DNA of 64,000 bases, from assembly GCA_041399065.1 (NCBI GenBank), contig JAWKTN010000003.1, positions 1,054,001-1,118,000 on the forward strand, read 5' to 3'. The notes under the pieces are model-generated. The model worked only from the letters and a program-made list of their open reading frames with translations. It ran no database searches and had not been told where the DNA came from. Shown in pieces: positions 8,585 to 16,807 of this stretch (position 1 is its first letter; each line of letters starts with the position of its first letter). This DNA comes from JAGQPD01 sp020426865. Lineage in GTDB: Bacteria > Planctomycetota > Planctomycetia > Pirellulales > Pirellulaceae. The position numbers and the translations under genes were made by a program.

Positions 8585-9639
8585 GAGTCTTGATCATTGA
8601 AGATGAAATTGACACGCAGGCCAACTTACGGGAGCTGTTGGAGCTGGACGGTCACGTTGTGGAATGTGTTCGTACGGCGGCGGAGGCGATTGGCCACGAC
8701 AACTGGCAGCATTTTCAATTGTTCCTGTTGGATCGGCGATTGCCGGATAGTTCCGCGGACGAGTTATTACCGGAGATCCGCCGGTTATCGCCGCAGGCGG
8801 CGGTGGTGATCCTCACCGGGTATGCCGATCTTGACGGAACCATTAGTGCATTGCGCAATGGCGCGTCCGACTACATCCTCAAGCCGGTCAATGCTGACGC
8901 GTTGCGGGCCAGTGTATCGCGGATTGAGCAGTTGAAGGCGGCGGAGGAGCGTGCACGTCAAGCGGAGCGGCTGGCGGCGATTGGTCAGGTTTGTACGGGG
9001 ATTGCCCACGAGAGTCGCAATGCGCTGCAGCGGATCCAGGCGTCGGTGGAGATGCTGCAATTGGATATCCGCAACTTTCCCGGCGCGCGAACGGAGTTGG
9101 AACAAATTGAAAAGGCCGCCGACCATATCCGCGACCTGTTGGACGAGGTCCGCAGCTACGCCGCCCCCATCGTGCTGGACCGCAAACGCGCCGAGCTGGC
9201 GAAGGTCTGGCGCGCGGCACTTCGTGACGTGAAGAGCGTTTCCAATCGATACGTGGCATTGGACGAACGGATCGAATGTAAATCAACTGTATGCCACATA
9301 GATGTCACTCGTATGGATCAAGTATTCCGCAATTTGTTCGAGAACTCCATTGCAGCGTCGGCGGACGATGTCCGGATCGCGATTCACTGCTGCGCCGTGA
9401 TGGATGGGAAGAGATCGCTACTCCAGGTGTCCGTGGCCGACAGCGGGCCGGGGGTACCGTTTGACGTGCGGCCGAGGGTGTTTGATCCTTTCTACACGAC
9501 CAAGCCGAGTGGTACGGGGTTGGGGTTGGCAATTGCGCGTCGTGTCGTGGATGCCCATGGTGGGACTTTGATGCTTGGCAGTCCCGCTACGGGAACGGAA
9601 CTGATCATGTCGCTGCCGCTGGCGGTCGAAGAGACGTAG
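8581..9639 (+). CDS. Receiver-histidine kinase (REC-HisKA-HATPase)
   Basis: 352 residues, GTG start overlapping the upstream stop. N-terminal receiver (residues 1-115) with phosphoacceptor Asp51 in LFLLDRRLPD and Lys in ILKPVN; then AERLAAIGQVCTGIAHESRNAL with His143; then an ATPase domain (NLFENSIAAS, DSGPGV, FYTTKPSGTGLGLAI). Having the receiver at the front means the kinase can be governed by an upstream phosphodonor, fitting a relay from the globin kinase through the double receiver. The H-box HESRNA and the following LLDEVRSYAAPI resemble the kinase at 2283, so the two are paralogues. It ends four bases from the convergent NtrC gene. Confidence 0.92.
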   Translation: MRVLIIEDEIDTQANLRELLELDGHVVECVRTAAEAIGHDNWQHFQLFLLDRRLPDSSADELLPEIRRLSPQAAVVILTGYADLDGTISALRNGASDYILKPVNADALRASVSRIEQLKAAEERARQAERLAAIGQVCTGIAHESRNALQRIQASVEMLQLDIRNFPGARTELEQIEKAADHIRDLLDEVRSYAAPIVLDRKRAELAKVWRAALRDVKSVSNRYVALDERIECKSTVCHIDVTRMDQVFRNLFENSIAASADDVRIAIHCCAVMDGKRSLLQVSVADSGPGVPFDVRPRVFDPFYTTKPSGTGLGLAIARRVVDAHGGTLMLGSPATGTELIMSLPLAVEET

Positions 9640-9643
9640 GCCG

Positions 9644-11017
9644 TTAGGGTTGCGTGGTTGTCGTTTCGAGTTCCTCGGAGGTGATGTGGAATTTTTCCAG
9701 CAATCGATAGAGGCTACGGCGGCTGATTCCCAGCAATTCTGCGGCCCGCTTCTTATTGCCACGTTCGCGCCGCAAGGTGTTGACGACGTGGGCTCGATTC
9801 AGCGCGGCCAGGTCCACATCGGACGTCGGCGGAATGACGGCCGGGGTTTCTTGAGTCACCTCGGGGGGCAGGTTGCAGCAGCGGATGACTTCGTCGTCGG
9901 CCAGGATTTTTGCGCGTTCGACGGCGTTGATCAGCTGGCGCACGTTTCCGGGCCAGTTGTAGCGCCGGATTGCTTGAATGGCGTCCGATTCGAATTCCCA
10001 ACCCGGTCCCGCGAAACGTTCCGCCAACAACAACACGTCGTCACCCCGTTCACGAAGGGGGGGCAACTGCAGGGTCATCACATTGATCCGATAGAACAGA
10101 TCCTCGCGGAATCGCTTTTGCTTTACCTCTTCATTGAGGTCCCGATTGGTCGCCGCCAGAACACGGACGTGGACGCGACGTTCCTTGAGCGAACCGATGC
10201 GGCGGAGGGAGCCGTCCTCGAGGACTCGCAGCAACTTCGGCTGTAGCGTGGGGGACATTTCGCCGATTTCATCGATGAAGATCGTCCCGCCATCGGCCAC
10301 TTCAAACAGGCCTGGTTTGGTGGAGTTCGCCCCGGTAAAGGCCCCTTTCTCGTGCCCAAACAGTTCGCTTTCCAGCAGTGTTTCCGGAAGTGCGGCACAA
10401 TTGATGACGATCAGCGGTCGATCGCGCAGCGGGCTGGACTGGTGCAGGGCCTTGGCCACGAGCTCCTTGCCGGTGCCGCTTTCCCCCTGGATCAGGATCG
10501 GTTTGTCGCTATCAGCCGCGCGCTCGATCAGGCGATAAACTTCCCGCATCGCCGGGGATGTACCGACCATCTCGGCGGAAGCCTGGGTGCGTCGCAGGAC
10601 GGTACGCAGCTGCCGGTTCTCCTGACGCAATTGGTTGGCTTCGTACGCCTTGATCACAACGGCTTCCAATTCCTTGAACCGAATGGGTTTAGTAAGAAAG
10701 TCGTGCGCCCCCAATTGCATGGCTTGCACTGCCAGCTCAATACTCCCTTTGCCCGTCAAGAAAATCACTTGCGTGTCCGTTTCGTCGGCCTGAAGCCCAC
10801 GTAGCACATCGAGACCCGACAGACCCGGCATCATCATGTCGAGAATTGCGACATTAAAATGTCGTTCGTGGGATAGCCGCAACGCTTCGGCGCCATCGGC
10901 TGCTTCCTCCACGTGATATCCCAATTCGCGAAAGTACCGGCCTGCTCGACTGCGAAGTTCTTCGTCATCATCGACAATCAGCAGGTCAATACTGGCACTG
11001 TGTGTCTTCGCTGTCAT
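9644..11017 (-). CDS. NtrC-family sigma-54 response regulator
   Basis: 457 residues; ATG with GAGG five bases upstream. Receiver (about 10-125) with Asp60 in NVAILDMMMPGLSG; AAA+ domain with Walker A GESGTGKE, the sigma-54 contact loop GAFTGA, and FIDEIGEMSP as Walker B; Fis-type helix-turn-helix at the end (RERGNKKRAAELLGISRRSLYRLLEKF). It activates sigma-54 promoters after phosphorylation, probably by the facing kinase whose gene ends four bases away. It lies 39 bases downstream of a universal stress gene, whose upstream region has a -24/-12 sequence, suggesting autoregulation. Confidence 0.95.
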   Translation of the reverse strand: MTAKTHSASIDLLIVDDDEELRSRAGRYFRELGYHVEEAADGAEALRLSHERHFNVAILDMMMPGLSGLDVLRGLQADETDTQVIFLTGKGSIELAVQAMQLGAHDFLTKPIRFKELEAVVIKAYEANQLRQENRQLRTVLRRTQASAEMVGTSPAMREVYRLIERAADSDKPILIQGESGTGKELVAKALHQSSPLRDRPLIVINCAALPETLLESELFGHEKGAFTGANSTKPGLFEVADGGTIFIDEIGEMSPTLQPKLLRVLEDGSLRRIGSLKERRVHVRVLAATNRDLNEEVKQKRFREDLFYRINVMTLQLPPLRERGDDVLLLAERFAGPGWEFESDAIQAIRRYNWPGNVRQLINAVERAKILADDEVIRCCNLPPEVTQETPAVIPPTSDVDLAALNRAHVVNTLRRERGNKKRAAELLGISRRSLYRLLEKFHITSEELETTTTQP

Positions 11018-11056
11018 GTTAACCTCAACACGTCAAACCCAAGGTAATCCATGCCA

Positions 11057-11518
11057 TTAAACCGACGGTTGCGATTCAGTCGTCTCTTTTGCTTCGGAAG
11101 CCCGCGACTTGTACGTCAGTACTGGACAATTCGCATGTCGTACGACGGCCTCGGCGACGCTCCCCATCAGCACTCGCTGCACACCGGTCCGCCCGTGCGA
11201 TCCCATGACAATCAAGTCGACCTGCTCTTCCTCCGCCAGGCGGCAAATGGCGTCCGCCGGCGCCCCCGCCGCAATCCGATGCTCGTACGTGACCTTTGGG
11301 TCCCGCGGTATGACTCGTTGTAACATCTCTTTCTGTTGATCCACCGTCGGATCCGGCAGCCCGTAATACGCGAATCCATCGTAGGCCAGTCGCGGCTCCT
11401 CAATGTGCGCGATGATCAATGTGGCGCCGGAATCGCGAGCCAACGACGAAGCAAGATCCAACGCTGCGTCGCTGATCGTGGAAAAATCGGTCGTAAACAG
11501 GATCTTGTCCCAATGCAT
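11057..11518 (-). CDS. Universal stress protein (UspA family)
   Basis: 153 residues beginning MHWDKILFTTDFS. This start is preferred over longer in-frame starts because UspA proteins begin at this strand; AGG lies about ten bases before. The ATP-binding signature is intact: VDLIVMGSHGRTGVQRVLMGSVAEAVVRHANCPVL, with G-x2-G-x9-G-S. Members bind ATP and support survival under starvation, hypoxia and other stresses. It precedes the NtrC-type regulator by 39 bases in the same direction and is probably cotranscribed with it. Confidence 0.92.
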   Translation of the reverse strand: MHWDKILFTTDFSTISDAALDLASSLARDSGATLIIAHIEEPRLAYDGFAYYGLPDPTVDQQKEMLQRVIPRDPKVTYEHRIAAGAPADAICRLAEEEQVDLIVMGSHGRTGVQRVLMGSVAEAVVRHANCPVLTYKSRASEAKETTESQPSV

Positions 11519-11837
11519 CTTCGCACCGCCTTTCATCTTTTCCAGACAGCATCTTTTCCAGACAGCCGTTCGACGGATTGCCACCATGGCCAGGCAATCC
11601 ACTTGGCCCTTCCCCCGATGCCCCTTTCGCAACCAAGTAACCGAGCATCCCTGCCACTGCGAATACCCGCAAAGCCTGTGAAGCAACTGGCGTACCGACG
11701 ACGGTGGTTCTGCCCGTCGAGACTGCCCGTTACACGATCCGTGTCGGAAACGGCGATTTCGCTGTGTCCAACCGCACAAAATGCGAGCGGTCGTGTGCGG
11801 TCACGTCAGAGGGCTGTGCGATATCGCGCGCAAGCAG
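11519..11837. other. Upstream region of usp-ntrC unit
   Basis: 319 bases without a gene. It has a 16-bp direct repeat (CATCTTTTCCAGACAG at 11534-11549 and 11550-11565) in the likely leader of the stress gene and a sigma-54-type promoter sequence further up (separate entry). Confidence 0.55.
11682..11697 (-). promoter_or_regulatory. Candidate sigma-54 (-24/-12) promoter
   Basis: On the minus strand the sequence is CGGTACGCCAGTTGCT. GG and GC are separated by exactly ten bases, the rigid spacing needed by sigma-54, and it matches the consensus TGGCACG-N4-TTGCW at ten or more positions. A start point about 150 bases before the universal stress gene would follow. Nearly the same 16-mer occurs before the hemerythrin-like gene (14985-15000) and the CBS gene (21659-21674). 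Confidence 0.5.
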
Positions 11838-13424
11838 CTACGGGGTATTGTAGGCTGCCCGACTGGAATCCGTAAACCGCCGCAGTACCCGCTCGACCTG
11901 CTCGGGCACCGCCATCTGCGTGAAGACGGCGATATGGGGGATGGTCGGCGTGACGGGTTCGAAGTCCTTGACTAAATCGTCGAACCACTGCGGTTGGGCC
12001 TCCGAGGGATCCGACTTCGATTCCAGCCGCTGCACGATCCGTTGCCGTGCGACCGCGTTGGGGCAATGGCAATGGACGACGACGAAGCGTGCACCGTGGT
12101 GTTGCGCCAGCTCGTAGGCGGTCGATCGCAGCGTCTGTTTGGGAAACGTCCCATCGAGAATGACCGAATGTCCTTCAGCCAGTGCTATGGCAGCCAGGTC
12201 GAACAGTTTTTCGTAGACTTGTCGGCGGGTGGCGGGATCATACTTCCCTTGATTCGGTGCCGACGGTGTGCCGCGGTGATCGGAAAACATTTGTTGCCGC
12301 ACAATATCGGTTCGGTAAAGGTCGGCAGCTAGTTCTTGTTGCAGGGCGTGGGCGAGAGTGGACTTTCCGCTGCCGACGGTCCCGGACATGACCAGCAGGA
12401 GGGGTGGTCCCAGGTGTTTCGCATAGCGACGTGCCAGGTCGAGATACGTCTGTTCGGTTTGTTGTTGTTTGGCCGTTTCACTCGCCGAATCGATTTGTTG
12501 CGATCGGCATTGCGAGACTTTCGCGCGGACGCAGGCGCGATAGAGTTTATAGAATTCGAGTAGTGTTTCGTCGTAGACATCACCGGTTGCGTGACGGTAG
12601 TGGTCAACGATCTGGCGGCCGATTTCCTCGTGGCGGGCGCGGTCGCATTCCATTGCCAGAAACCCCAGGTCGTCGAGGACATCGCATTGGCGCAATTCAC
12701 GATTGAATTCGACGCAATCGATGATGACGGGAGGGGATTCCAGATAGATGTGTTCGGGCCTCAGGTCGCCGTGGCCTTCGACGATATATCCGTTGTCGGC
12801 ACGTGCCGCGAGCGTGGTTTGATGTGCCCGCAGGAACCTCAGCTGGGCGGCGTGGACCTGTTGGATGGTATTGCGGCAATCTGCTGGGGCGGTCTCGGTC
12901 AATTCTCGTAGATTGTCTCGGACATGTTGCTCGACGCGGCGCGCGTACGCCTGGCCGGTTTGTCGAATCCGCACGGCATGTCGGTAGAAATCGGTCAGCT
13001 TCGTTGTCAGTTGACCGATGGCGCCGGCGGGCACCGAGTTCCTCGCCATCAGGGATTCCAGAGTCGCCGATTCCCGCAGCTTTCGCATCTTCACGAGCCA
13101 TTCGATTTCGTTGCCTGGGCCGTCGACATGGTATTCTCCGTTTTGATCGACTGTCAGAGGGACGACATCAAGATAGACGTTCTGGGCAAGGCGGCGGTTG
13201 AGTCGCACTTCTTCCTCGCAAGCGGCATGCCGAAGATCTCCCGTCGAGAAATCGACGAAGGGGAACTGCACCGGCTTCTTCATCTTGTACGCAAACCGGT
13301 CGGTGAGAAAGACCCACGAAATATGCGTCTCGAGCAACGAGACCTGTAGCGGTAGCTCGTCATAGGTTGTTGGCAGCAACAACTGTTCAACGGCTCGATC
13401 AAATTGGTTCCTGATATATAACAT
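11838..13424 (-). CDS. APH-like kinase / P-loop ATPase fusion
   Basis: 528 residues; ATG with GGGAGGT four bases upstream. The first ~330 residues resemble aminoglycoside phosphotransferase-type kinases: GYIVEGHGDLRPEHIYL is the catalytic loop and VIIDCVEFNRELRQCDVLDD the metal-binding segment. The last ~190 residues are a P-loop kinase-like ATPase with Walker A MSGTVGSGKSTLA and VILDGTFPKQ. Proteins of this two-domain type are commonly found next to universal stress genes, as here. The substrate is not known; drug resistance should not be inferred. It is the last of three co-directional genes (hemerythrin-like, universal stress, this one) with about 70-base gaps. Confidence 0.88.
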   Translation of the reverse strand: MLYIRNQFDRAVEQLLLPTTYDELPLQVSLLETHISWVFLTDRFAYKMKKPVQFPFVDFSTGDLRHAACEEEVRLNRRLAQNVYLDVVPLTVDQNGEYHVDGPGNEIEWLVKMRKLRESATLESLMARNSVPAGAIGQLTTKLTDFYRHAVRIRQTGQAYARRVEQHVRDNLRELTETAPADCRNTIQQVHAAQLRFLRAHQTTLAARADNGYIVEGHGDLRPEHIYLESPPVIIDCVEFNRELRQCDVLDDLGFLAMECDRARHEEIGRQIVDHYRHATGDVYDETLLEFYKLYRACVRAKVSQCRSQQIDSASETAKQQQTEQTYLDLARRYAKHLGPPLLLVMSGTVGSGKSTLAHALQQELAADLYRTDIVRQQMFSDHRGTPSAPNQGKYDPATRRQVYEKLFDLAAIALAEGHSVILDGTFPKQTLRSTAYELAQHHGARFVVVHCHCPNAVARQRIVQRLESKSDPSEAQPQWFDDLVKDFEPVTPTIPHIAVFTQMAVPEQVERVLRRFTDSSRAAYNTP

Positions 13425-13495
13425 GATTACCTCCCATGTGGTGTCCGCGTCGAATGGGCTACGCTATGAACCACACGATCACGAGGCACGCGACT

Positions 13496-14323
13496 TCATT
13501 GCGCTAAAAATAGCGGCAAGGTCGCGGTTCGAATTGTCTCCAAGGCGACCTCGCCAAACACGCGACGCAGGATCAGGTTGCGAGCACTATTGCCGACGAC
13601 CAGCAAATCCGCTTTCCAATCGTGGGCGAAGGCGAGCAACCTTCCCGCCGCCGGCTCCGTCATCACCTCGGGCTCTGCCACCACACCGTGTGCCCGACAG
13701 TAATGCACTGCGTCGGCCAGTAACGACTCCCCCTTTGAACGGGAACGTGCGAAATGGACCAGTCCGATGATTGCGTCCGGCCAAGGGTTGCATTGGACGA
13801 ACTGCTTGAGTGTCGATGCCGACTCGACGGAACCACTGTAGGCGATCAACGCTCGCTTCACCTGCCCGTAATCACGGGCCACTGCCAGAATTGGACGCAC
13901 ACCGGACGACACCAGCCGCACCAGTTCATCCGGTGGCTCTTCCACCACCTCGTGTTCAAACAACGATCGGAGCCCACAAATAAGCAGATCATGGTAGCGC
14001 ACATATTGCTGCATCGTGCCGAACGGTTCGCCTTCTTCCCGCTGGACGCGGTAGGCGACCCCGGCGGTTTCACACGCCGTGGTGAATTCGTCGACGGCGG
14101 CATCGATGTGATGATGGGTTACCTCTACCCGCCGTTCGCACAGATCGCGCAGCACTTGCTGGGTTCCCACCGGCACCGCCCCGACGCGGGTCAATCGCTC
14201 CATGTCCACAATGGACACGGCAGTCAATTCTGCCGCGTGAAATCGCGCCAACTGCACCGCGTGGCGAACGACCGACGAGGTGAACTGCGTGCCACATAGG
14301 TCGACCAAAATGCGTTTGATCAT
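13496..14323 (-). CDS. Tandem universal stress protein
   Basis: 275 residues with GGGAGCG before the ATG. Two UspA-like halves: MIKRILVDLCGTQFTSSVVRHAVQLA opens the first, and VKRALIAYSGSVES to the end forms the second. The second half ends LLVVGNSARNLILRRVFGEVALETIRTATLPLFL, where GNS replaces the usual GSHG ATP loop, so nucleotide binding is uncertain. Position between the hemerythrin-like and ATPase genes suggests a stress role. Confidence 0.85.
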   Translation of the reverse strand: MIKRILVDLCGTQFTSSVVRHAVQLARFHAAELTAVSIVDMERLTRVGAVPVGTQQVLRDLCERRVEVTHHHIDAAVDEFTTACETAGVAYRVQREEGEPFGTMQQYVRYHDLLICGLRSLFEHEVVEEPPDELVRLVSSGVRPILAVARDYGQVKRALIAYSGSVESASTLKQFVQCNPWPDAIIGLVHFARSRSKGESLLADAVHYCRAHGVVAEPEVMTEPAAGRLLAFAHDWKADLLVVGNSARNLILRRVFGEVALETIRTATLPLFLAQ

Positions 14324-14394
14324 CGACTTCGCTCCCGATCCTGCCGGTTACGCCCCAACAGCCTCGCGGTTTCACGGCCGTAACCTTACATTCA

Positions 14395-14841
14395 TCAATC
14401 TGCTGCACCAATGTCCTGACCGTAAGCACTCTGCAACAGCTCGTATTCATGGGCCTCGTGGGCCAAGAACTCGCGGGCGAACTCGTCGAACCTTAACGAC
14501 AATTGTCGCCACCACGCGTCACTTACAACACCGTTGCGGGCCAGAATCAGGATCTTCTTAGCCTGGTCGCTGATGTCGGCGTGTTGGGCAATCGCCTCCT
14601 GTGCCGTCTGCAACAGGTGCGGCGCGCGTCGTCGTACATTGGTGACAAAGTCGCTCTGTTCCTCATGGTCAAAATGAGAATCCAAGAGCTCGACGAGTTG
14701 GCCGAGGTCGTAAACCAACCTTTCGACATCGCCACGTTCACCACGGAGCATGTCCCCGACGGCATGCAAGACATGCGTGAGCCGCTGATTTTCCCGACGC
14801 ATCAGCTCATAATACTCGTGGCCCTGGTAATCGTATGACAT
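14395..14841 (-). CDS. Hemerythrin-like HHE cation-binding protein
   Basis: 148 residues starting MSYDYQG; GAGGGAG about nine bases upstream fixes this start over a GTG six codons earlier. The helical protein has HFDHEE (His56, His59, Glu60) and, near the end, FLAHEAHEYELLQSAYG, the paired His/Glu metal ligands of hemerythrin HHE domains that bind a di-iron centre. Such proteins handle O2, NO or iron stress. It begins a probable three-gene unit with the tandem universal stress protein and the ATPase fusion, and has a candidate sigma-54 promoter upstream. Confidence 0.82.
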   Translation of the reverse strand: MSYDYQGHEYYELMRRENQRLTHVLHAVGDMLRGERGDVERLVYDLGQLVELLDSHFDHEEQSDFVTNVRRRAPHLLQTAQEAIAQHADISDQAKKILILARNGVVSDAWWRQLSLRFDEFAREFLAHEAHEYELLQSAYGQDIGAAD

Positions 14842-14984
14842 GCGGTCATTCTCCCTCACTGCGAAACGTACATAAGTCCACCACGCAAGACGATAAAAAA
14901 ACGATTTGAATGTACAAACTGGCGTTGGCCATCGACTTATGACCCATCGACGTTAACTCCCGTCGACTGATGTCTTACCGTTTC

Positions 14985-15000
14985 AGCAATTGGCATACCA
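14985..15000 (-). promoter_or_regulatory. Candidate sigma-54 promoter of hemerythrin-like operon
   Basis: Minus-strand TGGTATGCCAATTGCT, with GG and GC ten bases apart and a perfect TTGCT -12 block. It differs at only three of sixteen positions from the sequence upstream of the universal stress gene at 11682-11697. Predicted leader about 130 bases. Confidence 0.5.
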
Positions 15001-15193
15001 ACGTCGGCAACCGTGCTTTAAAAAATGTGGGGAATCGGCGATAATGCTTAACACCAGCGATACGGCGAAGCGAATCTGGCTGGCGACGGCTATGGGCGAA
15101 AGGGCACAGGGAGCGCGCTTGTTTGTCCATTGGCGCGCCTGGTGGGGCGAGTCGGTTGCTGGCGGCCCACGTTGCCGGCGGATTGCCGTGGCA

Positions 15194-15209
15194 CGGCACC
15201 GGCTTTGCA
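15194..15209 (+). promoter_or_regulatory. Candidate sigma-54 promoter of usp-antiporter-channel operon
   Basis: CGGCACCGGCTTTGCA: GGCAC is a full -24 match, TTTGCA a good -12, with ten bases between GG and GC. It points towards the universal stress gene at 15336 with a leader of roughly 115 bases. Confidence 0.5.
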
Positions 15210-15335
15210 ATCCGTGTGAAGTCCGGGCGGTTATGTGTGGGTAATGTGTGGGCGGTTGAGACACGCGGGGAGCCGGGAATCACGGGTGTGGCGGACGGAG
15301 TACGTACGAAAAGAATTTGCCCATTGAGGTGTGTC

Positions 15336-15776
15336 ATGAGCGGCTTAAGCAAAGAAAAAGTTGTTGTACCGATCGATTTTTCCGATGAGTCGTTGCGTGC
15401 CATCGATGTGGCGCTGGAGATCGCAACGGCCCCTCAGGGGGTCCATGTCGTCCATGTACTACCCGAGCTGATGGTGGCCGAGCCGGCGGTGGTGTGGGAG
15501 ACCCTCGACGACGATACCCGCTGCCATAACGCGCTCAACTACATGCAAGAGAAATTGGGGGATGCGAAGCTGGGAGGGAAGTACGAACAGGTGCAAAAGC
15601 ACGCGTTTGTGGGAGACGCTGGCAAGTGGATTGCCGAATTTGCCGAAGATCTCAGTGCCGATCTCATCGTGATGCCGTCCCATGGCCGCACGGGCATCAA
15701 GCGGTTGATGATTGGATCGGTTGCTGAACGCGTCGTTCGCCTGGCACATTGCCCTGTTCTGGTCCTCCGCAGTTGA
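15336..15776 (+). CDS. Universal stress protein (UspA family)
   Basis: 146 residues beginning MSGLSKEKVVVPIDFSDESL; GAGGTG is six bases upstream of this ATG, and earlier in-frame starts lack the family's first strand. The ATP-binding loop is complete (LIVMPSHGRTGIKRLMIGSVAERVVRLAHCPVLVL). Followed after 12 bases by the antiporter and then a K+ channel, so stress response and ion homeostasis are probably cotranscribed from the sigma-54-like promoter. Confidence 0.93.
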   Translation: MSGLSKEKVVVPIDFSDESLRAIDVALEIATAPQGVHVVHVLPELMVAEPAVVWETLDDDTRCHNALNYMQEKLGDAKLGGKYEQVQKHAFVGDAGKWIAEFAEDLSADLIVMPSHGRTGIKRLMIGSVAERVVRLAHCPVLVLRS

Positions 15777-15788
15777 AATGGATGTTGC

Positions 15789-16799
15789 ATGTTGTGGTTG
15801 CTGATCGTCAAGTTCGCTGCCATTGCGGCGGTGGTCGTTGTGGTGGGGGGATTGTTGACGAGATACGCGGACCAGATCGCCGAGACGACCGGCATCGGGC
15901 GGTCGATGTCTGGTTTTTTGCTGTTGGCCGCGGCGACCAGTCTGCCGGAACTGACGGTCAACGTCAGTGCGGTGATGCTCGACGCACCCGATTTGGCGGT
16001 TGGCGATTTGATGGGCAGCTCAATTTTTAATCTGCTGATCCTGGGGATGGGAGATTTCGTCCACCGATCGCAACTGCGGATCTTCTCTCCGATTTCAGCG
16101 GCCCACAGCCTGTCGGCGATCGCCAGCATTGTGCTGACGAGTATCATGATCTTGTTCATTGTGTGGCCTGGGACACGGCTGACCATCGGGCCATTCGGGT
16201 TGGGGAGCATTCTCATCGCCGTGGCCTATGTTTTCGCATTTCGACTGATCTTTCAGGACCAACGCATGTCAGCGATTGCCAGTGGCGTCGAGCCGTTGAC
16301 GGAGCAGCCCAAGCCGCCGCGGAATGCGTGGATCAAGCCGCTATTGGGGTATCTGGGATGTACGGTGGTGATTTTCATCGCCGGGCAGATGCTGGCCAAG
16401 ACTGCTGAAGAGTTGGCGGAGGTAACCGGTTTAGGATCCACGTTTGTTGGGACGACGCTGGTGGGGCTGACGACGTCGCTGCCCGAATTTGTTACGACGT
16501 TCGCCGCCTTGCGGATGGGGGCGTTTGAGATGGCGGTGGGCAATATCTTTGGCAGCAACTGTTTCAATATGGCGACGCTGGTCCCGCTCGATTTCTTCTA
16601 TCGCAAAGGGGATGTGCTTGCCCACGTTGGTTCGGCACATGTCGTAACCGGGTTGTTCGTGATCACCATTACCGGCGTGGCGACGATGGGAATTGTCAAT
16701 CGGGCGGAGAAGAAGTATTGGTTCGTAGAGCCCGACGCGGCGTTGGTGATTGCGTTGTGTGTCCTCGGGTTGGGTGGAGTATACTTGGCAAGCCGTTAA
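15789..16799 (+). CDS. Calcium/sodium antiporter (CaCA family)
   Basis: 336 residues, about ten membrane segments. The two alpha repeats that form the ion site are visible: AAATSLPELTVNVSA with GSSIFNLLILG in the first half, and GLTTSLPEFVTTFAA with GNIFGSNCFNM in the second, each carrying the essential Glu. This is the YrbG-like branch of inner-membrane cation exchangers. The central loop (about residues 155-180) is cytoplasmic and short. It sits between a universal stress gene (12 bases) and a K+ channel gene (8 bases). Confidence 0.9.
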   Translation: MLWLLIVKFAAIAAVVVVVGGLLTRYADQIAETTGIGRSMSGFLLLAAATSLPELTVNVSAVMLDAPDLAVGDLMGSSIFNLLILGMGDFVHRSQLRIFSPISAAHSLSAIASIVLTSIMILFIVWPGTRLTIGPFGLGSILIAVAYVFAFRLIFQDQRMSAIASGVEPLTEQPKPPRNAWIKPLLGYLGCTVVIFIAGQMLAKTAEELAEVTGLGSTFVGTTLVGLTTSLPEFVTTFAALRMGAFEMAVGNIFGSNCFNMATLVPLDFFYRKGDVLAHVGSAHVVTGLFVITITGVATMGIVNRAEKKYWFVEPDAALVIALCVLGLGGVYLASR

Positions 16800-16807
16800 A
16801 GTGAGAG

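Larger units (their letters stand above)
14842..15335. other. Divergent regulatory region of two stress operons
   Basis: 494 bases between the hemerythrin-like gene and a universal stress gene. No credible ORF. It holds two -24/-12 sequences pointing outwards, about 195 bases apart, so activator binding sites for the NtrC-type regulator might lie between or beside them. Confidence 0.55.

Noticed and set aside
11838..13424. Aminoglycoside resistance
   Set aside because: The APH-like domain belongs to a fused two-domain type near stress genes; the fold alone does not show drug phosphorylation.
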